64,000 nucleotides of DNA from the NCBI RefSeq assembly GCF_009930875.1, contig NZ_CP025249.1, positions 434,001 to 498,000 of the forward strand, read 5' to 3'. The notes beneath the pieces were generated by a model. It was not told where the DNA came from. It did no database searches and worked only from the letters and a program-made list of their open reading frames with translations. This stretch comes from Actinomyces sp. 432 (GTDB lineage Bacteria > Actinomycetota > Actinomycetes > Actinomycetales > Actinomycetaceae). Positions 48,357 to 58,504 of the stretch are shown piece after piece. The translations under genes were made by a program, and so were the position numbers. Each line of letters starts with the position of its first letter. Positions within the stretch are counted from its first letter, which is position 1.

Positions 48357-51302
48357 TCAGGCCACCAGGTGGTGGCGGCCGTGGGACAGCTCGATGGGTT
48401 CCTCGCCCTCCCGGCCCGGCAGCGTGACGCGTGCGCTCGCCCCGACCGGGACGACGACGTCGACCTCCAGCCGCCCCTGCCCGGCCGCTGCCGCCTGCGA
48501 GGTGATCTCGTGTCCGGCCTCGTCCACCAGCCGCCAGGCCACGGCCGCCCAGCCGTAGGGGGTGCGGTGCACGGACTCGGCGTGGGTCAGGCCCCCGCCC
48601 GGGGCCGGGGCCACCTCGATCACTCGGTAGCCGGGGCCGCGGGAGCCATGCCCGCGACGCTGCGCTGCAGCCAGGCCGCCACCGCGCCCAGGGCGTAGTG
48701 GTTGAAGCTGGTCATGTCGCCGGGGTTGATGCTTCCGTCGGGCAGCATGGAGTCCCAGCGCTCCCAGGTGGTGGTGGCGCCCATGGTGACCGTGTACAGC
48801 CAGCTCGGGCACGTCGTCGTCAGCAGCAGCCGGTAGGCGGCATCGACGTGGCCGGTGGCGCTAAGCGCGCCGGTGAGCACGGGCGTGCCCGCGAAGCCGG
48901 TGGACACGTGCCCGCCGGAGGCCTCCACCAGCTCCGCCAGGCGGTTGCCGGCGACCTCGCGGTTGCCCTCCGATCCGGTCAGGTCGAAGGTGATCGCCAG
49001 GGCGTAGGCGGTCTGGGTGTCTGAGGTCATGCGCCCAGCGCCGTCGGTGAAGCGGGCGCGGAAGCCCTCCCCGATCGCCTCCGCCAGGGCGGCGTAGTGC
49101 GTGGCGTCCTCCTCATTGCCGAGCACCTGCGCCCAGCGTGCCACGATCCGGGCCGACTGGGCGAAGAAGGCCGTGGCCACCAGGTGTGGCTCGGTCATCG
49201 CCTGCATGGGGTTGTCCGGCGGGGCGGAGGGGTCGAGCCAGTCGCCCAGCTGCATGCCGGAGTCCCACACGTGGTCATCCGCGGCCAGGGAGTCCACCAG
49301 ATCCACCCACGCCTTGGCGGAGTCATACTGCTGCGCGAGCAGGTCCCGGTCGCCGGTGGCCCGGAACAGCTCCCACGGCACCACGGTGGCGGCGTCGCCC
49401 CACACGGCGGCGGGCCGCGGCGGCGTCCACAGGCCGCCCGGAACAACGGGCACGTACCAGGGCACGGTGCCATGCGCCTGCTGCTCGATGGCCAGGTCCG
49501 CCAGCCAGGAGGACAGCAGCCCGGTGCAGCCGTAGTGGAAGGCAGCGGTGGGGGCGAAGGCCTGGATGTCACCGGTCCAGCCCAGACGCTCGTCGCGCTG
49601 CGGGCAGTCGGTGGGCAGGGCGACGAAGTTGTCCCGCATGGACCAGCGCGAGTTCTCATGCAGGCGATTCACTCGGGCGTCCGAGCATTCGAAGGCACCC
49701 AGCCGCTCCATGGAGGTGTGCACGACGACGGCGGTGATCGCCCCGGCCTCGATGTCCCGCTTGGCGGCCGCCGCCCCGCCCGGCCAGCCCGAGACGTCTG
49801 CGTAGCGGAAGCCGTGGATGGTGAAAGCCGGCTCCCACTCCTCCACGCCGTCGCCGGCCAGGGTGTAGCGGTCGGTGGCGGTGGCGCCGCGCAGTGGGCG
49901 CGTGCCTAACTGGCCGTGCTCGAGCACCTCGGCGTGCCGCAAGGTGATGGTGGTGCCGGCCGGGCCGGCCACGCGAATGCGCAGGCGGCCGGAAATGTTC
50001 TGGCCGAAGTCGATCAGCGCCCGCTCCGGGGAGGTCTCGATCTCAGCCTCCCCGATGCGCATCGCCCACCGCTCCTGCACGGTGACCGCCACCGGGAGCA
50101 GGGTCTCCTGCGCGCGCACCGGGGCATCGACCGGCATGATCAGCCGCTCGGCGTCGGAGTCGCCCACCGCTACCGGTGACCAGGCGTCGTCGTCGAAGCC
50201 GGGGCGGACCAGCCGGGAGTGGTCAGGCGGGCATCGACTGTCTCGCCGTCGTACAGGCCGGTGAACAGGATCTCGCCCGCGCCGGCCCGCCACTCGGGGC
50301 CGGTGGCGACGGTGCTGCGGCTGCCGTCGGCGTGGGTGAGCTCGAGCTGGATGATGGCGGCGACGTCGTCGCCATACAGGTTGCGGTAGCCGCCGTCGAA
50401 GCCGATGTGTCCGCGGTACCAGCCGTCTGCCAGCTGCGCGCCGAGCGCATGAGTGCCGACGCCATCGCCGGCGGGGAGTGGTCCAGGAGTTGGGTGGTGA
50501 CGTCGTAGGTGCGTGCGACCAGCCGCTGCCCGTACACGGTCCAACCGGGCACCAGCTCGTCGGTGCCGACACGGCCGCCATCGAGCTCGGCGCGAATGAG
50601 CCCGTGGGCGCTGACATAGGCGCGGGCGGAAACCACCGGGCGGTCGACCCTGAACTCGTGGCGTACACGCGGCGGGCGGCGGTCGCTATCGGGGTTCTCC
50701 GGCCAGGCGGGGCCCACCGGCAGGGCCTGCCAGTCGGCGGCATCCAGCAGGCCGGCCTCGTAGACGGCGGGCTCTGACCATCCGGTGGTGGCGGGCACCG
50801 CAGTGGCCGGGGTGGTGGCGGAGGCGGCGACGGCGACCGAGCCGGTCACGCGTACCCGCACCACTACCCGCTCGCGGGATGCCAGCGCGACGGCGGGCCA
50901 GGCGGTCAGGACGCCGTCGGCGGTGGCCAGCGGGAGTGTTTGCGGGCTGCCGAGTGGGTTGCCGGCGGGATCGGTGCGGGTGAGCTCCACCTCGGCGTCG
51001 GTGGGGGACCAGCCTGCTGGGGCGGTGGGGATTTCCCAGGACAGGCGGGGGGTGGGGGAGGCTCCGCCCAGGACGTCACCGGGCAGGTACTGCTCGAACT
51101 TGAGGTGGGTGGGGGCGGTCAGCTCGCCGACGGGGTCGGGCAGGGCGGCGGCGGTGATCGCAGCCTCGGGGATGGAGGGGTGGGCAGCGGGGAGGGTGCC
51201 GTCGGGTTGGGACAACGAGACTTCGGGTAGTGGGGCATTTGGTGAGGCCGAAGTAGCGTGCTGCTGCGGCGAGGGGGACGTCTGCGATGTCTGCACTGAC
51301 AC
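48357..51302 (-). CDS. GH78 alpha-L-rhamnosidase, frameshifted three times in the assembly
   Basis: Removes terminal alpha-L-rhamnose from plant glycosides. Restored length is 982 residues. The order is an N-terminal beta-sandwich region (from GTG 51302), a carbohydrate-binding-like domain (WYRGHIGFDGGYRNLYGDD), the (alpha/alpha)6 barrel with CPQRDERLGWTGD (general acid Glu in DER), WERWDSMLPDGS with the base Glu, and a C-terminal beta domain. Breaks lie at the G4 runs 50473-50476, 50201-50204 and 48633-48636 (plus strand); each is cured by one extra base. All motifs are intact. A LacI-type operator lies upstream at 51338. Confidence 0.82.
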
Positions 51303-51337
51303 GATGTGGCTCCGTCTGCGGTGACGAGGGGCGGGTG

Positions 51338-51351
51338 TTGAAACGACTCAA
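51338..51351. promoter_or_regulatory. Possible LacI-type operator before the GH78 gene
   Basis: TTGAAACGACTCAA is an imperfect palindrome with the CG centre typical of LacI-family operators. It is 36 bases upstream of the GTG at 51302 and just behind a weak minus-strand -10 element (TATTCT), so a bound repressor would block transcription. Confidence 0.4.
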
Positions 51352-51422
51352 AGAATAATTGCCGGGGTGGGCGCAGTCAACGGGGACGGCGAGCCGTCCG
51401 CGGCCGCCACCACCGCCTTCCC

Positions 51423-51810
51423 GAGTACGTCCTCGGCGGCTCGGGTACGACCGCGTGAGCCCCAGGACGACCTCCGCGCCCACCTGAAGACAACCTCGGC
51501 GCGGCGAGTACGTCCTTGTTCGCCCGAGCACGACCTCGGCGCGGCGAAAACGTCCTCATCAGCCCGAAACCCTCCACGATGTGGAGGGTTTGGGGAGTAC
51601 GAGGTCGTATTCGGCTGGTGTGGGGTGGTCGAGTACGACCTCGTGAGCCCGAATACGCCCTCATCGGCCCGAATACGACCCTGTGTGCTTGCTCGACTAC
51701 GTCCTCATGAGCCCCAAAACGACCTCGGCGTGGCGAATACGTCCTCGTGCGCCCGAGTACGTCCTCGGGCGGGCAAACATGTCATCGCCCGGCCGAGAAC
51801 GACCTTTTTA
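51423..51810 (-). repeat. Degenerate repeat array, about 15 units of a GAGGWCGTATTCGGGC type
   Basis: On the plus strand ACGWCCTC and close variants recur about 15 times in 390 bases, often as GCCCGAATACGACCCT or GCCCGAGTACGTCCTC. Units are irregularly spaced (roughly 20-30 bases). A perfect 11-bp hairpin (AAACCCTCCAC/GTGGAGGGTTT) lies inside at 51567-51591. The array begins 40 bases after the stop of the DUF559 gene (minus strand). The rest of this 547-base gap holds no gene. Confidence 0.7.
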
Positions 51811-51849
51811 CCCGCGCGGGTGCTCGCCGCGATTGATACTCGACCCGCG

Positions 51850-52941
51850 CTACTCCCACAGCCCGGGAACGCGGCGGGCACGCAGCGTCACGCTCGGCGG
51901 CATGCGCTCCATGATTCTCGCGGTCAGCCGCTCTTCGTCGTTGAGGTCCGCGTACGTCACCCGTATGAATGACCATCCCATGGCGCCGATGGCGTCCTGC
52001 CGGAGCTTCTCCTCCCAGAGGTCGTCATTCAAGCTGTACTTGCTGCGGCCGTCGAACTCGATCGCCAACCGCAGGTCCGGCCAGGCGAAATCGAGGAAGC
52101 GGTGGCCGTCGGCGTCGAGCATGATTTCGTGCTGCAACTCCGGCCCGGGCAACCCGAGCGCCACGACCAGACGCCGCGTCAGGCTCTCGCCTGGCGACTC
52201 CGAGAATGGGCTCGCCATGGCAGCGACGGCGCGAGCGCGCACCGCTCCCCGCCGTGGGCCTTCCGCCCCAACCGCCGCCAGCAGCTGGGGACGAACGCGC
52301 TCCCACTTTGCCTTCGCCTGCTGCGGGCTGAATCGGTCGGGTTGGCACAGCGCACGCATGGCCGAATCGACGATTGTGATCGACTCTCGCGCAGGCAGGT
52401 CGAAGGCGCAGTCGACCGCCGTTCTCAGCAGGGACGTGACCGGGAGCCCGTTGACCACTTCTACATCATCGGCCTGCAGCCGGGACCGACGCCGCCGCAG
52501 GCTGATCGCACGACCCGCCCCGGATGGGTGCGGGAGGTTCCCGTCCGTGAAGGCGACCGGAGCCAAGGGAAGCCGGGTGCGCTTGGGATTCGTGGGCACT
52601 GCGATGCGAATATCGGTCTCGCCATGGCGCAGCCACAGTCCGTGCACGAGTGCCGCCGCCTCGTGGGTGAGTACTACTGCGGATCTGGCCGAGTGCACGG
52701 CGGCCACACACCGGGCCAGGCCGACCTCGCGCTGCTGCGCCCACACCGCCCGCCCGGGAGTCGGAAGCAAGGCGACGCCGGGAGCGATCTGCACACGGGT
52801 GTCACCGGCACGGGACCTGCTGGGGCGCCCGGCATAAGTGAACTCAATCGTGGGCAGCGGGGGTGGCGCGGGGATGGTGTCCATGAACTGATGCTCGGAC
52901 AGTTGCGGCTTTCGCGCACGCGGGGACCGCCGACTCTCCAC
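51850..52941 (-). CDS. DUF559/AbiEi-like protein with endonuclease-type fold
   Basis: This 363-residue protein resembles actinobacterial proteins with an AbiEi-like winged-helix and middle domain (about 35-230) and a C-terminal DUF559 (Vsr-like endonuclease fold) part: HRFLDFAWPDLRLAIEFDGRSKY holds the Asp and Glu-x-Asp positions of a possible nuclease site. AbiEi is the antitoxin of type IV toxin-antitoxin AbiE, but no AbiEii nucleotidyltransferase gene is adjacent. Such lone proteins are common in Actinobacteria; their function is unknown. Start at 52941 or ATG 52884. Confidence 0.7.
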   Translation of the reverse strand: MESRRSPRARKPQLSEHQFMDTIPAPPPLPTIEFTYAGRPSRSRAGDTRVQIAPGVALLPTPGRAVWAQQREVGLARCVAAVHSARSAVVLTHEAAALVHGLWLRHGETDIRIAVPTNPKRTRLPLAPVAFTDGNLPHPSGAGRAISLRRRRSRLQADDVEVVNGLPVTSLLRTAVDCAFDLPARESITIVDSAMRALCQPDRFSPQQAKAKWERVRPQLLAAVGAEGPRRGAVRARAVAAMASPFSESPGESLTRRLVVALGLPGPELQHEIMLDADGHRFLDFAWPDLRLAIEFDGRSKYSLNDDLWEEKLRQDAIGAMGWSFIRVTYADLNDEERLTARIMERMPPSVTLRARRVPGLWE

Positions 52942-53518
52942 AGGTGTTGGGCGAGCCCTGCGACGAGGATGAATTGTGGACTCCGGCGGCGCGTATTGCG
53001 GACTGATGACCCGCAGCCCTCCACGACGCCGTCGGCCGCGGATGGGGGGAGAACTACCCGCCGACCTTTCGGCACTGCCCAGCCCTTTCGGACCGCGGTT
53101 ACGGTGCCGGAGCGCCGCTTAGCGGCGAGCGGAAGTCGGCGACACGTGGAACATGACGATCGAGCAGGCGGCCGCTGGGGTGAACGGCAGGGCCTACGTG
53201 CCGCTTCCGAGCCGCCCTTGGATGGCGGCGCGGGTGCGCTGCGACTGAATCGGCGGGTGTTCTTGCGCCTGCAGCAGCCGGGCTGAGCCAGGTAGATCCG
53301 CGTTTTGTTGGTATTGCGCGGAATTGTCAGTTGGGCTGGAGTTGGGTGATAGTGCTCCAGTGCGCAACGGGCACCTCGGCGCGCACAGGAGGCAACCCAC
53401 GGCCGCTAACGGTTTCGGTAGAACCGCGGAATCGTGTGGACTGTGGGAATGGGCCTTGCGGAGACGTGCACAGCCGTACAGCCGTCAACCGGGCTCATCC
53501 TGCCCGAGCCTGACGTGT
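52942..53518. other. 577-base stretch without a recognisable gene
   Basis: No intact frame with coding character is seen on either strand. A short protein-like end (GDTWNMTIEQAAAGVNGRAY, plus strand near 53140-53200) has no upstream support and is probably chance or a remnant. No repeat array is seen here. Confidence 0.4.
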
Positions 53519-55093
53519 CTACAGCGGTTGGTAAATGAAGCGCTCAATGGTTGCCGTGCCGCTTACGGCGCGCACGCCCACGACCCGCCCGGTGAAGCCG
53601 CCGGCGACCTCGGTGGACAGGTAGCGGCCGTCCAGCCGGCCCAGCTCTATGTCTCGCCCATCCACGCTCACGCCCAGCACCAGTTCGTCGGGCACGCGCT
53701 GGCCGAAGAATCCCGACTCCGGGAGCTGCGCGCTCACCCACATCCGCAACGCCCGTCCCTGCGGCGCCTCCATGTACTCCGCAGCCAATTCGCCAAGAGT
53801 CTGTTCAAACGGCGCCGCGGTCGCCACGGCCACGGCACGGTCCCCGTCCCAGCGCACGGCGGCCCGGTGACCGGGGTCCAAGTACACGCAGAGCTCGACG
53901 GCGGCGCCCGGCTCCACCACCAGTTCCGCCTCGGCGCGCCAGGCGGCGTCGCGGCAGCGGGTAGCCAGCAGCGGGCGCGGCGCGGCGTCGTCGCCGGGCG
54001 CGGTGAGCCTCAGTCTCCCGGCCTCGTTGCGCGCCAGTGCGGCACGGGCGAGCCCGCCCGGGGAGACCCACTGGTCGGGCAGATCCCAGGGAGCGTCGGC
54101 GTCGGCCACCGGACCCGGCCGACCGCGCAGCTCATCGGTGAAGGCGTGCGTGGAGGAGGCGTCGCGCGCGGCGATCGCCTCCGCGTAGCGGTCCTCGACG
54201 ACGACCGGCCAGTCCCCCTCCCAGTGGGCGCCGACCAGGAAGGTCTCCCGGCCGTTGACGTGATACCCGGGGAAGGGCTCCAGCTGGCGAATGCCCAGGT
54301 GCACCATGGCGAAGCGCGCCCCGTCCCATCCGTCGGCGTCGAGGGGCACCAGGTCGGCGTGCCCGGTGGCCTGCACCGGATGGTCGGTGGAGCGGTGGGT
54401 GAGGATCGGGTTGCCGGGGTGCTCCTCCCACGGGCCGGTCAGCTCGCGGGCGCGCGCCATGGTCACGCAGTGCCCGATGCCGGTGCCGCCCTCGGCCAGC
54501 AGCAGGTACCACCAACCGCGGCGGCGGTACAGGTGCGGCCCCTCCGCGTCGCGCATGCCCGTGCCCTGCCACAACTCGACCGCCTCGCCCAGGCGTCGGC
54601 CGGTGCCCGGGTCGATCGGCACCGAGCGCAGCGTGGATACCGCGGTGCCGGTCTCGAAGGACACTCCGCGCCAGCTCAGGTGGCAGACGCCCTCCTCGTC
54701 CCAGCACAGGTCCGGGTCGATGCCCGGGGTGTCGGGCACTTCCACCGGGTCGGACCAGTCGGCGGCGGGATCTGTGGTGCGCACGATGCGCTGGCTCAGC
54801 GGGTCCTGCCCCATATTGGTGACGATCACGTAGAAGACGCCGTCGTGGTGGCGGATGGTGGGGGCGAAGGTGCCCTGGGAGCCGGCGTCGCCTCCCGGCA
54901 GCGGCAGGGCGGAGGGGCGGGCGTAGGCGTGACCGACCTGCTCCCAGTGCACCAGGTCGGCGGAGCGGTGCACGGGCACGCCCGGCAGGTACTCGAAGCT
55001 GGAGTTGACCAGCCAGAAAGCTCCGTCCACGCGGCAGATGGACGGATCCGGGTAGTAGCCCGGCAGAATCGGGCGGGCGGACCGGGTGGGCAC
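53519..55093 (-). CDS. GH43 beta-xylosidase/alpha-L-arabinofuranosidase
   Basis: This 524-residue enzyme has the five-bladed propeller of GH43: base Asp16 in YYPDPSICRVDG, the pKa-modulating Asp near 126-128 in GIDPDLCWDEEG, and acid Glu184 in DAEGPHLYRR. A C-terminal beta-sandwich (about 320-520) is typical of the larger xylosidase-like subfamilies. No signal peptide is seen, so it probably acts on imported oligosaccharides. GTG 55093 has a strong AAAGGAGGA site. It lies just downstream of the second GH78 gene. Confidence 0.9.
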   Translation of the reverse strand: MPTRSARPILPGYYPDPSICRVDGAFWLVNSSFEYLPGVPVHRSADLVHWEQVGHAYARPSALPLPGGDAGSQGTFAPTIRHHDGVFYVIVTNMGQDPLSQRIVRTTDPAADWSDPVEVPDTPGIDPDLCWDEEGVCHLSWRGVSFETGTAVSTLRSVPIDPGTGRRLGEAVELWQGTGMRDAEGPHLYRRRGWWYLLLAEGGTGIGHCVTMARARELTGPWEEHPGNPILTHRSTDHPVQATGHADLVPLDADGWDGARFAMVHLGIRQLEPFPGYHVNGRETFLVGAHWEGDWPVVVEDRYAEAIAARDASSTHAFTDELRGRPGPVADADAPWDLPDQWVSPGGLARAALARNEAGRLRLTAPGDDAAPRPLLATRCRDAAWRAEAELVVEPGAAVELCVYLDPGHRAAVRWDGDRAVAVATAAPFEQTLGELAAEYMEAPQGRALRMWVSAQLPESGFFGQRVPDELVLGVSVDGRDIELGRLDGRYLSTEVAGGFTGRVVGVRAVSGTATIERFIYQPL

Positions 55094-55183
55094 GGTGTCC
55101 TCCTTTGACGCGGCGTTCTACTTCGGGCGCTGGGGGTGGTGGTCCGAGAGGACACGGGGCGCCTCGGACCACCGCCATATCTA

Positions 55184-55239
55184 CCGGTCTCGGTGTGTAA
55201 CTAATGCCGGTCTCGGTGTGTTACAAGTGCCGGTCTCGG
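55184..55239 (-). repeat. 3'-end repeat array D, three 23-bp units
   Basis: CCGGTCTCGG starts at 55184, 55207 and 55230 on the plus strand, 23 bases apart. On the minus strand it reads CCGAGACCGG followed by CAYTWGTTAC-like spacers, in the direction of the GH78 gene whose stop is 13 bases upstream (55252). The last unit ends in GGTAGATATGGCGG, shared with array E. Confidence 0.85.
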
Positions 55240-55251
55240 CGGGAGTGGGGG

Positions 55252-58200
55252 TTAGCCGCGCTGGGCGGCGGGGACCTGGGGTGCGTTCGGCGCCACTTCG
55301 GCGATGACGGCGTCAAGCGCGGCCTTTACCGCCTCCATGCCGGGAATGAAGCCGTACATGGTGGCAGCTCCGGGCACGACCCGCGCCGTCGAATCGAGCT
55401 CATGGGTGAGGAATCCGGTGAGCGTGGCCGCCGGGTCCGCCATGTAGGCGCCGTGCTTGCCGCGCACCGCCTCCACCGCGCGCTCCCAGGCCGCATCATC
55501 GTCCATCAGGTCCCGTACCGTCCGGATCTCTCCGTTACCGTCGCGCAGCTGCGCGGGCAACGCCACCGTGCGCTCATGCAGCCCGTGGCCGAGCACCTCC
55601 GGCGCCACACCGGGCAGCACCAGCTCGGCACTCGCCCCCACCGGCACCTGCACGCTCACGTGCAGCGTGTCGCCGTCGAGCTCCCAGGCGGTGCGGGCGG
55701 TGCCCAGCGGCAGTCGCCGCACCACGCTCGCGGAGGTGAAGCCGTGGCCCACCTGCGGGGCCACCCGCAGCGCGCGCCCGCCGACGTCGACCACGTCCAG
55801 GCCGGCCAGGTCCGTAATCAGCCACTGGGTTACGGCGCCCAGGGCGTAGTGGTTGAAGCTCGTCATCTCCCCGGGGTTGATGTCCCCGTTGGGCAGCATG
55901 GAGTCCCAGCGCTCCCAGATGGTGGTGGCGCCCATGGTCACCGGGTACAGCCAGCTGGGGCACTCCCGCTCCAGGATGAGCCGGGCCGCCGTGGCCGCCT
56001 GGCCGCCCTTGACCAGCGCCGTCGGCACCAGCGGGGTGCCGACGAAGCCGGTGGAGATCCGGAAGGACCGCAGCCGCACCAGGTCCGCCAGGCGCTGCCC
56101 CGCCCCGGTCACGCGCCGCGGCGTGTCCAGCAGATCCCAGGCCAGTGCCTGGGCGTAGACGGTGGCGCAGTCGGACAGGATCAGCCCGTCGGCGGTGACG
56201 TAGGCGTCCAGGTACGCTTCCCGCACGCTCGCGGCCAGTGCCTCGTAGTGGGCGGCGCGCTCGGCGTTGCCGAGGATCGCCCAGGCGCGAGCGGTGATGT
56301 CCGCGCTGCGGGCGAAGTAGGCGGTGGCCACCACATCCGGGTCGGCCTTGGCGGCGCCCGGGTTGTCCGGCGGGGCGTCGGGGTCCAGCCAGTCGCCGAA
56401 CTGGAAGCCGCCCCGCCACAGGTGCGAGTCCCCGGCCACGGCGGCGACGCCGTCGACGAAGCAGCTCATCGCCTCCACGCTGGCGGCCAGCACCGCCGGG
56501 TTCCCGGTGGCCTCATATACCGCCCAGGGCACCAGGGTGATGGCGTCGCCCCAGGCACACGTGAGCTTGTTGCCCTCCAGCACATCGGGGGAGACCACCG
56601 GCAGGGCGCCGTCCGGGGTCTGGGCGGCGGCCAGGTCCCTCGTCCAGGAGTTCAGGAAGGCGGCGGCGTCGTACAGACTCAGGGCGGTGGGGGCGAAGAC
56701 GCCGATGTCCCCGGTCCAGCCCAGGCGCTCGTCGCGCTGCGGGCAGTCGGTGGGGACGGTGATGAAGTTGTCGATGGCGGACCAGCGGGTGTTCTCCACC
56801 AGCTTGTTCACGAGCGGCTGGGAGCTGGTGAACCAGGCGGACCGATCCATGCCTGCGGAGACCACGCGCGCCGTGAGGGAGGCGAGCAGCGCGTCGTCGT
56901 CGCCGGGGAAGCCCTCGACCTCCACATAGCGGAAGCCGTGCTGGGTCAGAGTGGGGGCGAAGATCTCGGGTCGTTCGGCGGTGCCGGTTCCGGCCAGGGT
57001 GACGCGGTCGGTGCACTCCGCATTGCGCAGCGGGCGCGTGCCCAGCTCGCCGTGCTCCAGCACCTCGGCGTGGCGCAGGGTGATCACGTCCCCCGCCTGG
57101 CCGCCGGGCACCGTCAGGCGCACGTGCCCGGTGAGGTTCTGCCCCAGGTCCACCACGCGTCTGTTCGACGGCGTGGTGATCACCTCCACGGGCCGCACCT
57201 CGCCGACGACGGTGGGCAGGGGCAGCGTGGTCGGCTCCAGCGCCGCCTCGGGCAGGTCGAGGACGGCGACCGGGGATTCGGCCTCCGCCTCACCCAGCGC
57301 GGGCAGGCGCAGGTCGGTGGACTGGCCGTTGTACAGGTCGTTGGCGGTGATATTGGAGGGCCGCCAGGCCCAGCCGCCGTCCGTGCCGACGACGGTCGTG
57401 CTCGCGCCGTCGCTCAACTCCACCTGGGCCAGCAGCCAAAGGTCCTGGCCGTAGACGGCCTCGCGCATGTTCCAGGTGAGGTGGCCGCGGTACCAGCCGT
57501 TGCCCAGGACGACGGCGAGTTCGTGCTCACCGGGGGTCAGGACGGTGGTGACGTCGTGCGTCTGCACCAGGATGCGTCGGGAGTACTCGGTCCAGCCCGG
57601 GGCGAGCTCGTCGGTGCCTACCTTGACGCCGTCTATGAAGGCCTCGTAGGTGCCGCCGGCGGTCAGGTGCAGGCGGGCGGCGGTGGTGCCGGCGGGGACG
57701 GTGATGCGGCGCACCATCACCGGTGCCGGATCGGTGCGCCGGTTGCCGGGGGCGGTGATGGGGCGGGCGGTCCAGTCGTCGCGTTCCAGCAGCCCGGTCT
57801 CGACGACGGCGGGCGCCGACCAGGGGGACCAGACTCCGTCCTCCCCGGCAACGCGCACCCGCCAGGCGGCGCTCTCACGCGACTTCAGCGGCGGGGCGGG
57901 CCAGGGGACGAACAGGGAGTCCGGGCCGTCCAGGGCGAGCACCTCGGGGGCTCCGGGCAGGGCGCCGACGCGGCCGCGGACCACCTCGATCTCGGCGTGG
58001 GCCTGGGCCCAGCCGGCGGGGGCGGACGGCACTTCCCAAGACAGCGCCGGGGTGGGGCCGGTGCCGCCGAGGACGGGTCGGTCGGGGCGGTGGTGGTCCA
58101 CGCGCAGGCCGACCGGAGCGGTGAGAGCGCCGACCGGATCGGTGACCTCCGGCGCGGGGACGGTGAGAAGGTTGGCGTTGGGGGAGAGGGAGCCGGCAGG

Positions 58201-58347
58201 ACTGTCGGCCGTGGTCCGCTTGATGTCCGTGCCAATGGAGTCGGCTGAGCGCCTCGGGGACGTGGGGCTGTCACCTGCGGGGAATGCGGCGCTGCCGCCT
58301 GCGCCCCCGGCGGGGGAGGCGGATTGATTTGAACGGTGTGCGGGCAT
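55252..58347 (-). CDS. GH78 alpha-L-rhamnosidase
   Basis: This is an intact 1031-residue enzyme. It has N-terminal beta-sandwich domains (to about 420) with WYRGHLTWNMREAVYGQDLW, the catalytic (alpha/alpha)6 barrel with TDCPQRDERLGWTGDIGVFA (general acid Glu) and TIWERWDSMLPNGDINPGEM (base Glu), and a C-terminal beta domain (to the HGL motif). No signal peptide, so it acts on imported substrate. I chose ATG 58347 (GGAGAG site); the GTG at 58380 would put a LacI-type operator inside the gene. Close in architecture to the first GH78, suggesting duplication. Confidence 0.94.
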   Translation of the reverse strand: MPAHRSNQSASPAGGAGGSAAFPAGDSPTSPRRSADSIGTDIKRTTADSPAGSLSPNANLLTVPAPEVTDPVGALTAPVGLRVDHHRPDRPVLGGTGPTPALSWEVPSAPAGWAQAHAEIEVVRGRVGALPGAPEVLALDGPDSLFVPWPAPPLKSRESAAWRVRVAGEDGVWSPWSAPAVVETGLLERDDWTARPITAPGNRRTDPAPVMVRRITVPAGTTAARLHLTAGGTYEAFIDGVKVGTDELAPGWTEYSRRILVQTHDVTTVLTPGEHELAVVLGNGWYRGHLTWNMREAVYGQDLWLLAQVELSDGASTTVVGTDGGWAWRPSNITANDLYNGQSTDLRLPALGEAEAESPVAVLDLPEAALEPTTLPLPTVVGEVRPVEVITTPSNRRVVDLGQNLTGHVRLTVPGGQAGDVITLRHAEVLEHGELGTRPLRNAECTDRVTLAGTGTAERPEIFAPTLTQHGFRYVEVEGFPGDDDALLASLTARVVSAGMDRSAWFTSSQPLVNKLVENTRWSAIDNFITVPTDCPQRDERLGWTGDIGVFAPTALSLYDAAAFLNSWTRDLAAAQTPDGALPVVSPDVLEGNKLTCAWGDAITLVPWAVYEATGNPAVLAASVEAMSCFVDGVAAVAGDSHLWRGGFQFGDWLDPDAPPDNPGAAKADPDVVATAYFARSADITARAWAILGNAERAAHYEALAASVREAYLDAYVTADGLILSDCATVYAQALAWDLLDTPRRVTGAGQRLADLVRLRSFRISTGFVGTPLVPTALVKGGQAATAARLILERECPSWLYPVTMGATTIWERWDSMLPNGDINPGEMTSFNHYALGAVTQWLITDLAGLDVVDVGGRALRVAPQVGHGFTSASVVRRLPLGTARTAWELDGDTLHVSVQVPVGASAELVLPGVAPEVLGHGLHERTVALPAQLRDGNGEIRTVRDLMDDDAAWERAVEAVRGKHGAYMADPAATLTGFLTHELDSTARVVPGAATMYGFIPGMEAVKAALDAVIAEVAPNAPQVPAAQRG

Positions 58348-58367
58348 GAGGCTCTCCGGGTCTTCGT

Positions 58368-58379
58368 TGAACCGTTTCA
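58368..58379. promoter_or_regulatory. LacI-type operator before the second GH78 gene
   Basis: TGAACCGTTTCA is a 12-base near-palindrome with a CG centre, as in LacI-family operators. It ends 21 bases before the ATG at 58347. It resembles the site at 51338, suggesting one shared regulator that is encoded elsewhere. Confidence 0.55.
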
Positions 58380-58504
58380 CGGATTGGGGTGAGCGTATGC
58401 GGGCTGCGGGGATTCGTCAACCGTAGCGCATGTGCGGTCGAGCGCCTCCGGCCTTGGGCGGCGGTGCTTGTGTCCTCCCGCGTACTGCACGACCCTGGGC
58501 GACG

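Noticed and set aside
58347..58380. GTG 58380 as start of the second GH78
   Set aside because: It lacks a ribosome site and would place the LacI-type operator inside the gene; ATG 58347 has a GGAGAG site.
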